In this document: positions 1-13,791 of the stretch, in pieces
Layout of the letters: each line of letters opens with the position of its first letter
How positions within the stretch are numbered: position 1 is the first letter of the stretch
From: Streptomyces bicolor
GTDB lineage: Bacteria; Actinomycetota; Actinomycetes; Streptomycetales; Streptomycetaceae
Direction of reading: 5' to 3'
Assembly: GCF_000719285.1 (NCBI RefSeq)
Contig: NZ_JOFS01000027.1
Coordinates: 1 to 64,000 of the forward strand
Length of the DNA: 64,000 nt
Translations under genes and position numbers: made by a program
The notes under the pieces: generated by a model
Databases searched by the model: none
What the model saw: the letters and a program-made list of their open reading frames with translations, nothing else
Told to the model about the DNA's origin: nothing

Positions 1-204
1 GAAAAGCGTTCCCAGAATCGCGCCAGCTGTTCGACGCCGTGGAAGAACGTCTCCTCGCTGGCAAGAACAGCGCCGTTGAGTGCGCCGATGCTCGTGCCGA
101 CGATCGCGGACACCTGCGCACCCATCTCCGCCATGCAGTCCAGGACGCCCAACTCGTAGGCACCTTTGGCCCGCCGCCAGCCAGGACCAGTCCGATACGC
201 AAGG
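1..204 (-). pseudogene. patatin-like phospholipase, N-terminal part, frameshifted and cut by window edge
   Basis: Read on the minus strand, this stretch encodes the start of a patatin-like serine lipid acylhydrolase. It opens with RIGLVLAGGG (the oxyanion-hole glycine run) and continues with AKGAYELGVLDCMAEMG and then IVGTSIGALNGA, which holds the GxSxG nucleophile elbow. The two halves lie in different frames: about one base is missing near 170-172, between the glycine run and AKGAYE. The probable start is a TTG at 202-204, because an in-frame stop lies upstream and no ATG is available. The C-terminal part, with the catalytic aspartate, lies outside the window. The family call is firm. Whether the frameshift is a real mutation or a sequence error cannot be told here. 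Confidence 0.6.
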
Positions 205-286
205 GGCAGTTTGGGGCTGGCGGTGTCTGGGGTGCGTCGGCGGGGCCGTACGGCGTGTCCTGGGTGAGTGAAGTCCGCGGGGCCAG

Positions 287-652
287 TCAACAGGCGCTCT
301 CACGTGCCCGCAGTCGGGATCTGCGCGATGCAGCTTCCGCGAACTGCTCCCTGACGAGCTGCCGCAGCAACTCCTCTGCGGTCAGGCTGGTGGCGACGTA
401 CCTACTGCCGTTACCGATGGCGCTGCGCAGCGCCGTCCTCGCTGCGGCGTCCGGGGCGACGCCCTGCATGCCGGTTACCAGCGCCGCCTTGCTCAGCGCG
501 GTGGTCAACGGCCCGCGCACGCCCGCCAGTTCGACCCGTAGGCCTTCGCCCAGCAGCTCAGCCAGCATAATCCGGTGGTCGTCGCTGGGCAGATGGCGGG
601 TAGCCGCGGCCAGCAGGTCGGCGACGGGTTTGACGCCGTCGAGGTGGACCAT
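287..652 (-). CDS. hypothetical protein, possibly truncated at the N terminus
   Basis: A 121-residue, alanine- and leucine-rich, probably all-helical protein that I do not recognise. The same frame stays open upstream to about 830 and reads a proline/threonine-rich linker (PPTPTPTPKRQ), then basic residues ending KGKGRPRSASG just before this methionine. That looks like real coding sequence, so the gene may be a remnant that has lost its first part; no ATG or GTG start exists in the extension. It is transcribed toward the patatin fragment. The basic linker would fit a nucleic-acid-binding or plasmid-type protein, but that is a guess. Confidence 0.4.
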   Translation of the reverse strand: MVHLDGVKPVADLLAAATRHLPSDDHRIMLAELLGEGLRVELAGVRGPLTTALSKAALVTGMQGVAPDAAARTALRSAIGNGSRYVATSLTAEELLRQLVREQFAEAASRRSRLRARESAC

Positions 653-936
653 GCCGCTTGCCGAGCGCGGACGACCTTTACCTTTCGTCCGCAGCTCCGC
701 ACGTCGTTCGTATTTTCGAACGCGGTTCGTCGCTGCGGTCTGTCGCTTCGGTGTCGGCGTCGGAGTAGGTGGGGTCTTCTTGATGCCGGGCTGCGCTGGT
801 GGCGTTCTGGGCCCGCGCTGGATGACTACCAGTCAGTCGCCCGTGCCGTTGACCGGCCGCCACCTGGCCATCCTGTGATGCCGGAGCCAGGCCGCGGCGG
901 CGAGTCGGATCGCCGCCGCTCACGTGCCCAGGGCCG

Positions 937-3834
937 TCACAGCCCCACTGGCTGCCATTCCTGGTTGGAGCCGCCGTTGGCGGGCCACTGGATGACCTTG
1001 GCGCCGTCGGCGGTGGATCCACTCTGCACGTCCGCGCACAGGCCGCTCCTGACGTTGACGAGGCGGTAGTAGCCGCTGGTGGCCGCTGGAACGAGCTTCC
1101 ACCACTGGTTGGCGGCGTTGGCGTCCGACCACTGGTCCAGGGCTGTGCCGGCGCTGGTGGAGCCGCCCGGGACGTCGAGCACCTTGCCGCTGTTGACGTT
1201 GGACAGGCGGAACGAGCCGTCGTAGTCGGGGAGCAGCTTCCACTGCTGGTTCGCGCCGCCCGACCACGTGTACTGGATGACGGGCCCGCCGTTGGAGGTG
1301 GAGGCGCCGGAGACGTCCATGACCTTGCCGCTCTTGCGGTTGACCAGCTTGAAGAGGCCGGTCAGCAGGCCGATCGTGATCGTGGTGCTCATTCCTGCGG
1401 TCAGCGACACGATGCGGGCGTGGTTGCCCAGCGACGACGTGGTGACCGTCGCACCGGTGCTGATGGATGTGATGCCGCGCCGGCAGATGAAGGTGATGTT
1501 CTGGTCGATGTCGGAGGTGAGCTTGACGGTGGCCGTGCGGGCCGCCGTGTCCCAGGACAGCGACTGGATGGTGCTGCGGTTGCGACCGCGGACGCCGTTG
1601 ATGGTGCCCTTCGTGAGCTGGTCGGGGAGGGCGGGGAGGATCTCAAGGACACCGGGGCGGGTGTAGACGAGTGCTTCGCCGAGGACGGCGGGGATGGTGT
1701 TGGCGGCGTCGCAGTTGTAGATGTCCAGGTTGGGGTTGTGGGAGGTCATCAGACTCCGCCACACCATGTTCCTGCCGTAGATCTTCAGCAGGTTGCTGTA
1801 GACGCCGGGGCCGTCCTTCAGGCGGGCGCGGGCCAGCGCCCGGTGGAGGCTGCCGTGGGCGGAATAATTCTGGTCGCCTCGCTTGTCCAGGGCCGTGCGG
1901 GCGTACTTGACCAGGTCGGGCTTGTCCTCGGGGTTGATCTCGTGCAGCGGCCAGGCGCCGTACAGGTGCTGGACGTGCCGGTGGTTGTAGCGGTCGGTCA
2001 GGCCCGGCCAGGACCACTCGGCGAGCGCCCCCTCGTTGTTGACGGTGTAGTCGGGCAGCTTGGCGAGCAGGTCGGTCCAGCGTTGCACGCCCTGGCCGCT
2101 GCCCTGCTCCAGGCCAAGGGTGTTGGCCGCGTCGATCGCGGCCTGGAGGGCGTGCCGGCCGGCCATGATGTCGCCGGTGGCGTTGATGCAGAACGCCTGG
2201 CCGGTGCTGGTCGGGGTGTTCTCCATGGAGTAGGAGGGGACGAAGACGGCCTTGCCGCTGGAGTCGGTGCGGGTGAGGAAGTCCTCGTAGAACAGGGCCA
2301 GTTCCATCAGGGCCGGGCCGAGCTTGTTCTTCAGGAAGGCACTGTCGCCGGCGACCTGGTAGTACTCCAGAAGCGGGTAGAGCAGCCAGTCGGCGCCGCC
2401 GGTCCAGGCCTCGCCGGGGAAGCTGCCGCTGTTGAAGTGCAGCATGTGCCCGTACTCGCCGTCGGTCCGGGACGGGGCGAGGAAGCCGCGGACGCCGTAG
2501 AGGTTGGTGGCGTTGTCGCGCCAGTGGGCGAGCTGGCCGAGGATGAGGTCGAAGTAGCCCTGCATGGCGTCGGTGAGGTCGAGGATGTTGCCGCCGGCGA
2601 CCTGGAGGTTGATGTTGGCGTCGGTGGTGAAGTCGTCGGCCCAGGAGCCGTTCCAGGTGCCGGTCCAGATGCCGGTCAGGCGTGGTGGCAGGACGCCACT
2701 GGAACTGATGAAGAGATAGCGGCCGGAGTCGTACATCCGCTCCAGCAGCGCGACGTCGATGGCGGAGGCGTTGCTGTTCTGGCGGGCTATGAGCTCGCTG
2801 GTGGCCAGCCGGCGGTCGGCGGCGGAGACGTTCAGGTCGATGCTGGAGCGGTCGTACATCGCCTGGTGCTTCGGGGCGTGGCGGCCCAGGAGGGTGGCGT
2901 AGTCGGCCGTCAGCGCCGCGAGGGCGGTCTGCAGGGGCTGACTGTTCCAGCCGGTGGAGGTCTCGTACCGGCCGAGCTTGGTCAGCAGCAGCACCTTGGT
3001 GGCCTTGGCGACCACCAGGGTCTGCCCGCCGGCGGTGACGGAGGAGCCGCTGCCGGAGACCACGACGCGGGTGACGCCCTCGTAGCCGTAGGCACCCCCG
3101 GAGGGGTAGGTGCCGCGCAGGTTCAGGTAACCGTCGCCGCCGGTGACGGCGGCGGTGGCGGAGAAGGACACGCTGGTCGGCACGCCCGCAAGAGCGGTGT
3201 TGACGCTGATGGTGGTGTCCACGGTGCGGCCGGTGGCGGGCAGCAGCTCGTGGACGATGACCTGGTCGGCGCGGGAGACGAAGACATGGCGCTTCCAGGT
3301 GCCGTACTGGTCGGTCCAGGTGTGGGTGAGTTCTCCGGTGCGGAAGTCGGTGATGCGGGCGAAGTCGTTGACGGTGGTCATGCCCGGGGTCTTCAGCTGC
3401 AACTCGTAGCCGGGGTGGAAGGTCTGCGTCCAGCGCAGGCTCCAGCCGCCTGCGAAGGTCGTGGAGGCTCCGGCGTAGTCGCCTGCCAGCGCCTTGTCCC
3501 GGGCGGCTTCGAGCTTGCCGGAGATCACCGGGGGCATGACGCTCCGGCTGCCGTTGGGCAGCACGAACCGGTGATGGTTGACGATCATCTTCTCGAGGGG
3601 CGGCGCCCCGTAGTAGACGGCCCCGTACTCGCCGTTTCCGCTCAGGAACCCGTCGGTCCAGGCGGAGGCGGTGGCGTTGTCCCATATGCCGCGGTCGGGG
3701 AGGGTGACCTGGGGCGGTACGGCCGCCGCGGCCCGGTCGGCGAAGACGAAGCCGGGCAGGGCCGTGGCGCCGGCGGCGAGGGCGGCCGTGGTGAGGAAAC
3801 GCCGACGGTTGAGGGGAAGGTCGGGCAGTGGCAT
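937..3834 (-). CDS. secreted GH95-type glycoside hydrolase with C-terminal ricin-type carbohydrate-binding domain
   Basis: The 965-residue protein starts with a Tat signal (NRRRFLTTAALAAG, then AAAA before the mature chain). ATG 3834 is chosen because it places the twin arginines near the N terminus and has GGAG upstream. The body matches GH95: an N-terminal beta-sandwich, the segment WTGTWNGSWADDFTTDANINLQ in the (alpha/alpha)6 barrel, and the late LPALPDQ...GTINGVRGR motif. GH95 enzymes are inverting alpha-L-fucosidases or alpha-L-galactosidases. About the last 135 residues form a beta-trefoil with three QxW repeats (NQQWKLL, NQWWKLV, NQEWQPV), so it should bind polysaccharide outside the cell. 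It is co-oriented with the beta-helix enzyme upstream and divergent from the LacI operon. Fucosidase versus galactosidase activity cannot be decided from sequence. Confidence 0.85.
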   Translation of the reverse strand: MPLPDLPLNRRRFLTTAALAAGATALPGFVFADRAAAAVPPQVTLPDRGIWDNATASAWTDGFLSGNGEYGAVYYGAPPLEKMIVNHHRFVLPNGSRSVMPPVISGKLEAARDKALAGDYAGASTTFAGGWSLRWTQTFHPGYELQLKTPGMTTVNDFARITDFRTGELTHTWTDQYGTWKRHVFVSRADQVIVHELLPATGRTVDTTISVNTALAGVPTSVSFSATAAVTGGDGYLNLRGTYPSGGAYGYEGVTRVVVSGSGSSVTAGGQTLVVAKATKVLLLTKLGRYETSTGWNSQPLQTALAALTADYATLLGRHAPKHQAMYDRSSIDLNVSAADRRLATSELIARQNSNASAIDVALLERMYDSGRYLFISSSGVLPPRLTGIWTGTWNGSWADDFTTDANINLQVAGGNILDLTDAMQGYFDLILGQLAHWRDNATNLYGVRGFLAPSRTDGEYGHMLHFNSGSFPGEAWTGGADWLLYPLLEYYQVAGDSAFLKNKLGPALMELALFYEDFLTRTDSSGKAVFVPSYSMENTPTSTGQAFCINATGDIMAGRHALQAAIDAANTLGLEQGSGQGVQRWTDLLAKLPDYTVNNEGALAEWSWPGLTDRYNHRHVQHLYGAWPLHEINPEDKPDLVKYARTALDKRGDQNYSAHGSLHRALARARLKDGPGVYSNLLKIYGRNMVWRSLMTSHNPNLDIYNCDAANTIPAVLGEALVYTRPGVLEILPALPDQLTKGTINGVRGRNRSTIQSLSWDTAARTATVKLTSDIDQNITFICRRGITSISTGATVTTSSLGNHARIVSLTAGMSTTITIGLLTGLFKLVNRKSGKVMDVSGASTSNGGPVIQYTWSGGANQQWKLLPDYDGSFRLSNVNSGKVLDVPGGSTSAGTALDQWSDANAANQWWKLVPAATSGYYRLVNVRSGLCADVQSGSTADGAKVIQWPANGGSNQEWQPVGL

Positions 3835-3968
3835 GGGTCGACTCCGTTGTCGGACGGTGAGTACAACTGGGTCCAGGGGTGCCACCGGTGCGGGTGCGGT
3901 GGTGAACAACAGCGCTTCGTCAGACATGCGGTGGCTGCATCAGCCGTCGACGGCAGAACCGGACGGCT

Positions 3969-4003
3969 GAGGCCGGCCCGCCCCGGGGGGACGGACCGGC
4001 CTC
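3969..4003 (-). terminator. hairpin just downstream of the beta-helix glycosidase
   Basis: An 8-bp inverted repeat (GAGGCCGG at 3969-3976, CCGGCCTC at 3996-4003) encloses a very G+C-rich loop, 6 bases past the stop of the gene ending at 4010. Its position fits a terminator between the two secreted enzymes, suggesting separate transcription of the GH95 gene. There is no U-tract, which is usual in Streptomyces. Confidence 0.4.
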
Positions 4004-4009
4004 GAGTGT

Positions 4010-6817
4010 CTACGGGGTCACGGTCACCCCGGGCGCCATCTCGGCGGTCCCGTTGGTGAGCTTCCCGGAGCCGGTGGCGCCTTCCGAGCTGACGAAGCGC
4101 AGCTCGTGGTTGGTGCCCCCCGCGTTGCCGACGGCGAGCAGGAGCGTGGACTGACCTGCCGCGTAGGCGTTCTGGACGAAGGAGGTGATGTCGACGGTGA
4201 TGTCGCGGCCGTCGACGGCGTTGCCCTGGTGGGTCCCGCCGCCCTCGGCGATGACGGTGGAACCGAGGTTGAAGGTGGCCGACTTCGCGACGGAGGAGGT
4301 CGTGGCGGTGAAGCTCGGCCGGTTCCGCCAGGTCATCGTGTTGATCGGGCAGGACGTGCCGCCGCCGGTGCAGGTGGTGTCGGTGACGGGTTGCACGAGG
4401 AGTTGGTCGGTATCAGTCGACGGGACCGACGAATAGCGGTGGCCGACGTAGGTGAGATGGAGTGTCGCCTGGCTCGGTGCCTTGGTGAGGCCGTTGAGAG
4501 GGAACTGGATGTAGGAGAGCTTTCCGTCTCCGGATCCGGTGGTGTACTGCTCGCCCATCAGGCCGACCCCGGTGTTGCGGGTGATGAGGGTCAGGTCCGA
4601 GGAGTTGTTCTTGGTCTGGTCGCCGGTCCACGCACCCACCCAGGTGTCGCCGTTGGTGAGGGCGCCGGCCTTGACGTTCTGGGTCTGGCCGTTCGCGTCC
4701 GTGAAGGTGGACGTCAGAGTGCCGATCCCGCTTGGCGCCAGCGGGAACTGGCTGGAGTACTGGACGAGCTGGCCCCCGACGCGGAGGTTGTTCAGCGTCA
4801 CGTTCGTGGCGCCGTTCAACGGGCTGCTGTTCGCCTTCTGCTGCGAGAACCAGACGTTGTCGAGTTTGAAGGTGCTGATCGGGGTCTTGGTGTACGTGTA
4901 CGTGGCGCCCGACCCGTCAGGGTTGGGGGCGAACCCGTAGGTCGCCTGGTCCTCGGCGGTGATGGTCTGGGTGGATCCGTTGCCGCCGTTGAGCCTGATC
5001 GGTCCCGACCCGTACCGGGAGGTGTCGAACGAGCTGTTCTTGATCACGATGCTCGAGATGCGCGGGTACGGCTTGGGGCTGTTCTGCGTGAAGATGCCGC
5101 CGGCCCCCTGCGAGATGGAGTTGAAGTTGTCGAACGTGTAGTTGTTGAGCTTGTATCCCCACGAACTCCATCCGATGCGGATCGAGTTGCCGGCACCGGC
5201 GGACCAGCTCAGCGTGTTGCTGACCGAGATGTTCTTCGACTCCGCGTTGTCCCAGTGGTAGTTGTCGAACCCGAGCTCGTCGGCGACGGCGTCGTGGGCG
5301 CCCACCGCGTTGGCATAGCCCTGGACATCGGGGGTGGAGGTGCCGAGCTGGAAGTTGCCCCACACGCCGGCGGCCATCGGGGTGAATCCGTCGCTGGGGT
5401 TGTAGTGGCCGGAGGCGAACGCGTCGTCGTTGCCGAGGGTGAAGACGCCGTTGGCGGTGATGTCCTGGCCGCTCGCGAAGTCAATCCCGTCGATCCACGG
5501 CTGGGGGTACGGGGTGAGGGCCTTGATGTTGTTGAACGTCACCCTCTTGGCGCTGTGGGTCTCGTAGTTCCACTGCTTCGAGTCGCGCACGTAGGTGTCG
5601 TCGAACGTGATGTCCGACGAGTGCATGACCATGACGCCGCCCTGGTGCTGGCTGCGGTAGGCGTCGTGCGAGTCACCGACGCTGCGGGCGTTGTAGTTCG
5701 CCACGCCGTTGCCGTCGAAGACGCCGCGGCCGTCGAATTCGATGTTGCTCGAGTTGATGATCCCGACCGCCGGCTCGAACGCCTCCATGTACCCCTGGAT
5801 GCGGTTCTTCAGCAGGGCCCCTTCCTCGGTGTAGATCCTCAGCTTGCCGCCCTTGAGCTTGCTGCCGTCCAGACCGTTGACCAGGAGACCGGACCACACG
5901 TACGTGCCGTTCGGGAAGTAGAGCGTGTTGAGCGCCGTGGGGTTGGCTTTGATCGTGTCGATGGCGGCCTTCAGGGCGTACGTGACGTCGCCAGCGGCCA
6001 TCGCCCGCACATTCGGGTAGCGCACATTGACGGTGCTCGCGCTCACCAGGGTCCCGGCCGAGGTTTTCTGACCAGCGGGGATGGCGGTGCCGTTGACGGT
6101 CTTGCCGGCCATGGAACTCGTCGTCGCGGCGGGAGCCTTCTGAGCCGTGCTGTTCGGGTGCGCCGCGAGGTACTTCGCGGCGAACTCCTGGAAGTTGAGG
6201 ACACCGGTCTGCAGGTTGACGCCGGAACCGTCCGGTGCGCTCGTGGTGTTCGGACGCTGCGCCGGGTCTTCCAGAGGGTCGTTGATGACCGCCAGGTAGG
6301 GCTGTCCCGTCACGCTGGTCGAGTCGCCGTTGACCATCACGATCGCTTGGTTCAACCCGGCGTCGGCTGACATCCGGAACGTCAGGGTGTGCTTGTCCGC
6401 GCTCACCGAGACGCTGCCGGACGGGTAGTAGCGCGCCGGGTAGACGTTCACCGTGTCAATCGTGGTGCTGGGCAGCGTGACCGTGATCGTCGGTGTCCGG
6501 GAGTCCGACGCGAAGCGCGCGATGTCGAAGTTGTTGCGGTTCGCGGTGTACCGCACAGCCTGGACGGGCGTGCCGGCGACCTGCACCTGGTACTTGGTGG
6601 ACGCCTGGTCCGGGGACGTCGTCGTACCGCCTCCCACACCCGTCGGCGCGTACGTGTGGACGGTGGTGGCGGCGTGTGCGGGACCGGTGCCGGTGAGCAT
6701 GAGGCTCGCCACCGCGATGGTGGCGCCGGCAGCGGCCGCGATGAAGCGCTTCACGCGCGAGCTGCGTCGCGCCGGGGCGGGGTTCTGGTCGGCGGCGTCG
6801 CCGGCCGGTCTGATCAT
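4010..6817 (-). CDS. secreted right-handed beta-helix glycosidase (GH49/GH28-like) with DNRLRE/CBM96-like C-terminal domain
   Basis: This 935-residue protein has a signal peptide (basic RRSSRVKRF, hydrophobic run, AHA-A cleavage near residue 49). ATG 6817 follows GAGGAGAG at good spacing. Residues about 50-250 form a beta-sandwich, followed by a long parallel beta-helix with typical turns (NSSNIEFDGRGVFDGNG; SSDITFDDTYVRDS; GIDFASGQDITANGVFTLGNDDAFASGHY). The paired aspartates in GNDDAF sit where GH28/GH49 inverting glycosidases keep catalytic acids. The N-terminal sandwich plus helix is most like GH49 (dextranase/isopullulanase), but a polygalacturonase-like or new specificity is possible. 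The last ~200 residues resemble the DNRLRE/CBM96-type module found after secreted Streptomyces enzymes. Neighbours point to plant polysaccharide as substrate. Confidence 0.7.
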   Translation of the reverse strand: MIRPAGDAADQNPAPARRSSRVKRFIAAAAGATIAVASLMLTGTGPAHAATTVHTYAPTGVGGGTTTSPDQASTKYQVQVAGTPVQAVRYTANRNNFDIARFASDSRTPTITVTLPSTTIDTVNVYPARYYPSGSVSVSADKHTLTFRMSADAGLNQAIVMVNGDSTSVTGQPYLAVINDPLEDPAQRPNTTSAPDGSGVNLQTGVLNFQEFAAKYLAAHPNSTAQKAPAATTSSMAGKTVNGTAIPAGQKTSAGTLVSASTVNVRYPNVRAMAAGDVTYALKAAIDTIKANPTALNTLYFPNGTYVWSGLLVNGLDGSKLKGGKLRIYTEEGALLKNRIQGYMEAFEPAVGIINSSNIEFDGRGVFDGNGVANYNARSVGDSHDAYRSQHQGGVMVMHSSDITFDDTYVRDSKQWNYETHSAKRVTFNNIKALTPYPQPWIDGIDFASGQDITANGVFTLGNDDAFASGHYNPSDGFTPMAAGVWGNFQLGTSTPDVQGYANAVGAHDAVADELGFDNYHWDNAESKNISVSNTLSWSAGAGNSIRIGWSSWGYKLNNYTFDNFNSISQGAGGIFTQNSPKPYPRISSIVIKNSSFDTSRYGSGPIRLNGGNGSTQTITAEDQATYGFAPNPDGSGATYTYTKTPISTFKLDNVWFSQQKANSSPLNGATNVTLNNLRVGGQLVQYSSQFPLAPSGIGTLTSTFTDANGQTQNVKAGALTNGDTWVGAWTGDQTKNNSSDLTLITRNTGVGLMGEQYTTGSGDGKLSYIQFPLNGLTKAPSQATLHLTYVGHRYSSVPSTDTDQLLVQPVTDTTCTGGGTSCPINTMTWRNRPSFTATTSSVAKSATFNLGSTVIAEGGGTHQGNAVDGRDITVDITSFVQNAYAAGQSTLLLAVGNAGGTNHELRFVSSEGATGSGKLTNGTAEMAPGVTVTP

Positions 6818-11335
<4,518 letters not shown>

Positions 11336-11401
11336 ACGGGCCTTGCCCGCCCGCCCACCGGCCATCCAGCAAGTCCGCCCCTGTCACAGAAGGTTCCTCA
11401 C

Positions 11402-12712
11402 ATGAACAGCACCACCATACGCACCCGCAGACTCCTGACGATCACCACCGCGGCGCTCCTCGTGGCCGGCCTCGGCGCGTGCAGCAGCACCAAGAGCACC
11501 TCCGACAACTCCGAGAAGAGCCAGGCCGGGCCGGTGAAGATGGAATTCTGGGGCTGGGCCGGCTACGAGAAGATCGTCGACCAGTGGAACGCCTCCCACC
11601 CGAACGCCAAGGTCACCTACAAGAAGATTCCGTCGGGCGGCACGGGCGGCTACACCCAGATCAGCAACGCGATCACCGCCGGCGAGGGCCCGTGCCTGGC
11701 CCAGATCGAGTACCAGGCCATCCCGTCCATGCTCGTGAAGAACAGCGTCATGGACATCACGAAGTACGCGAGCGCCGACATGGCCAAGTACGCCCCGTCG
11801 GCGGTCTCCGCTTCCAGCATCGGCGGCAAGATCTACGGAGTCCCGGTGGACGTCGGCCCGATGGTCCTCTTCTACCGCAAGGACCTGTTCGCCAAGTACG
11901 GCATCACCAAGCCGCCGGCCACCTGGGCCGAGTACAAGGCCGACGCCAAGAAGGTCGCCGCCGCCGATCCGAGCGTGAAGTTCGGCAACGCGCCCAGCGA
12001 GGGCAACGATCTGGCGGCCTACAGCCTGCAGACCGGCCAGTCCTGGTACTCGGTCCAGGGAAACAGCTGGACCGTCAGCATCGACAACCCCGGCACCCGC
12101 AAGGTCGCCGAATTCTGGCAGGACCTGACGGACAAGGGTCTGGTGTCGAAGACCGGCAACGCCTGGGACCCGAAGTTCAACAAGGCCGCCACAGCCGGCA
12201 AGGTGCTGACGTTCGTCAACGCGTCCTGGGCCGCCGGCGGCCTGAAGTCCGACCTGAAGGACCTGTCCGGCAAGTGGGCGGTCGCCCCGATGCCGACCTG
12301 GGAGGCCGGCGACGGCAAGAGCTCCAGCAACGGCGGCTCGGCCACCTCGGTGATGACCGGGTGCAAGTCGCCCCGCGAAGCCGCGCAGTTCGCCGCGTTC
12401 CTGTCCAGCGACCCGCAGGCCGTGAAGACGGGCATCGAAAGCGGGCTTTACCCGGCGTCGAAGGCCGGACAGGACGACCCGGCGCTGAAGGCAGGTGACC
12501 CGTACTTCGGCGGCCAGAAGGTCGGCGACGTCTACAAGGCCTCCGCCGCGCAGGTGCCCAGCACCTGGACCAACGGCCCGACCTATCAGCAGGTCCAGAC
12601 GGACCTCACCGGCGCCATGGGCAAGGGCACCCTGCCGGACGCGGTCACCAAGGTCCAGGCCTCGACGGTCGCCGCGATCAAGAAGCTCGGACTGTCGGTG
12701 ACCAACGGCTGA
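11402..12712 (+). CDS. sugar ABC transporter substrate-binding lipoprotein
   Basis: A 436-residue extracellular solute-binding protein of the bacterial family 1 type used by CUT1 sugar importers. A lipoprotein signal ends in the lipobox LGAC (cysteine about residue 27), followed by a Ser/Thr/Lys-rich linker. The mature part has the expected motifs MEFWGWAGYEKIVDQWN near its start, YGVPVDVGPMVLFYRKDLF, and AAQFAAFLSSDPQAVK near the end. AGAAGG precedes the ATG. It lies directly upstream of two permeases. The ligand is probably an arabino- or galacto-oligosaccharide, judging only from the flanking GH2 and GH51 genes. Confidence 0.9.
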   Translation: MNSTTIRTRRLLTITTAALLVAGLGACSSTKSTSDNSEKSQAGPVKMEFWGWAGYEKIVDQWNASHPNAKVTYKKIPSGGTGGYTQISNAITAGEGPCLAQIEYQAIPSMLVKNSVMDITKYASADMAKYAPSAVSASSIGGKIYGVPVDVGPMVLFYRKDLFAKYGITKPPATWAEYKADAKKVAAADPSVKFGNAPSEGNDLAAYSLQTGQSWYSVQGNSWTVSIDNPGTRKVAEFWQDLTDKGLVSKTGNAWDPKFNKAATAGKVLTFVNASWAAGGLKSDLKDLSGKWAVAPMPTWEAGDGKSSSNGGSATSVMTGCKSPREAAQFAAFLSSDPQAVKTGIESGLYPASKAGQDDPALKAGDPYFGGQKVGDVYKASAAQVPSTWTNGPTYQQVQTDLTGAMGKGTLPDAVTKVQASTVAAIKKLGLSVTNG

Positions 12713-12810
12713 GGCAGCGGGACTCCAACCGCCCGAAGGATTCCCGCGGCCGCCCATACCGGCGCCGCGGGGACCCGCTCCCTGACGACGAACCGCCCAG
12801 CGAGGTTTTC

Positions 12811-13791
12811 ATGAGCAGTCCCAGCAGCACCCGGACCGCGTCACCGCCGCGGCGGGCGCCCGCGGCCACCCGCCGCGCCTCCCCCGCCGGTCGGCCGCGG
12901 CGCACTGGCCGCCGCAGCGCGTTGACCGCGTCCGGTTTCCTGGCACCGTTCGCGGTGCTCTTCTTGACCATGATGGTCGCGCCGATCGGGTACGCGATCT
13001 ACCAGAGCTTCTTCACCGTCCGCCGCGCCGGGCTGTTCGGCGGTGCGCAGTCCACCGAGTTCGCGGGACTGTCCAACTACGCCGCCGCCTTCAGCGACCA
13101 CGACTTCACCGCGTCGATCGTCCGGGTCGCGCTGCTGGGCTGCGTTCAGGTCCCGGTCATGCTCGGCCTGGCCCTCTTGCTCGCGCTCCTGCTGGACTCC
13201 CGCTCGGCCCGGCTGCGGAAGACCTACCGGCTCACGTTCTTCCTGCCCTACGCGCTGCCGGGTGCGATCGCCGCTTTGATGTGGTCCTTCCTCCTGGCGA
13301 AAGACCTCTCGCCGTTCACCGGACCGCTGTCCCATCTCGGGATCGACGTCGACTTCCTGTCGCCGTCGTGGGTTCCGGTCTCGATCGGGAACATGATCAC
13401 GTGGGGCTGGACCGGCTACAACATGCTGATCATCTACTCCGCGCTGCAGACGATCCCGGCGGAGGTGATGGAGGCCGCCGCGCTCGACGGCTGCACCGGA
13501 TGGCGCCTGGCGTGGGCGGTGAAGATCCCGCTGGTACGTCCCGCGCTGGTGCTGACCACGATCTTCTCCATCATCGGGACGGCGCAGCTGTACACCGAGC
13601 CGGCGGTGCTGGTCAGCGCGCGCATCCCGGGCATCGACCCGAAGTTCTCCCCGATCATGAACGCGACCCTGGGCATGGACGTGGGCGGCCAGAACCTGGC
13701 CGCCGCCCAGTCCGTCGTGCTCGCGGTGATCACCCTCGTGCTCTCGTTCGGCTTTCTCAAGTACAACCAGCGCAAGGGAGCGATGGCATGA
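12811..13791 (+). CDS. sugar ABC transporter permease (MalF type)
   Basis: A 326-residue inner-membrane permease. A basic, disordered N terminus is followed by about six transmembrane segments. The cytoplasmic EAA loop that contacts the ATPase reads EAAALDGCTGWRLAWAVKIPLVRPAL. It follows the binding protein and overlaps the next permease by four bases (ATGA), so the two are translationally coupled. The pair forms the channel of the CUT1 importer. No ATP-binding gene lies in the operon, as is normal for Streptomyces sugar importers that share the MsiK ATPase. Confidence 0.92.
   Translation: MSSPSSTRTASPPRRAPAATRRASPAGRPRRTGRRSALTASGFLAPFAVLFLTMMVAPIGYAIYQSFFTVRRAGLFGGAQSTEFAGLSNYAAAFSDHDFTASIVRVALLGCVQVPVMLGLALLLALLLDSRSARLRKTYRLTFFLPYALPGAIAALMWSFLLAKDLSPFTGPLSHLGIDVDFLSPSWVPVSIGNMITWGWTGYNMLIIYSALQTIPAEVMEAAALDGCTGWRLAWAVKIPLVRPALVLTTIFSIIGTAQLYTEPAVLVSARIPGIDPKFSPIMNATLGMDVGGQNLAAAQSVVLAVITLVLSFGFLKYNQRKGAMA

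Noticed and set aside
1420..4059. Plus-strand open frame of 879 codons opposite the GH95 gene
   Set aside because: Gly/Val/Ala-rich shadow translation without ribosome site; the minus strand has a complete GH95 with signal peptide.
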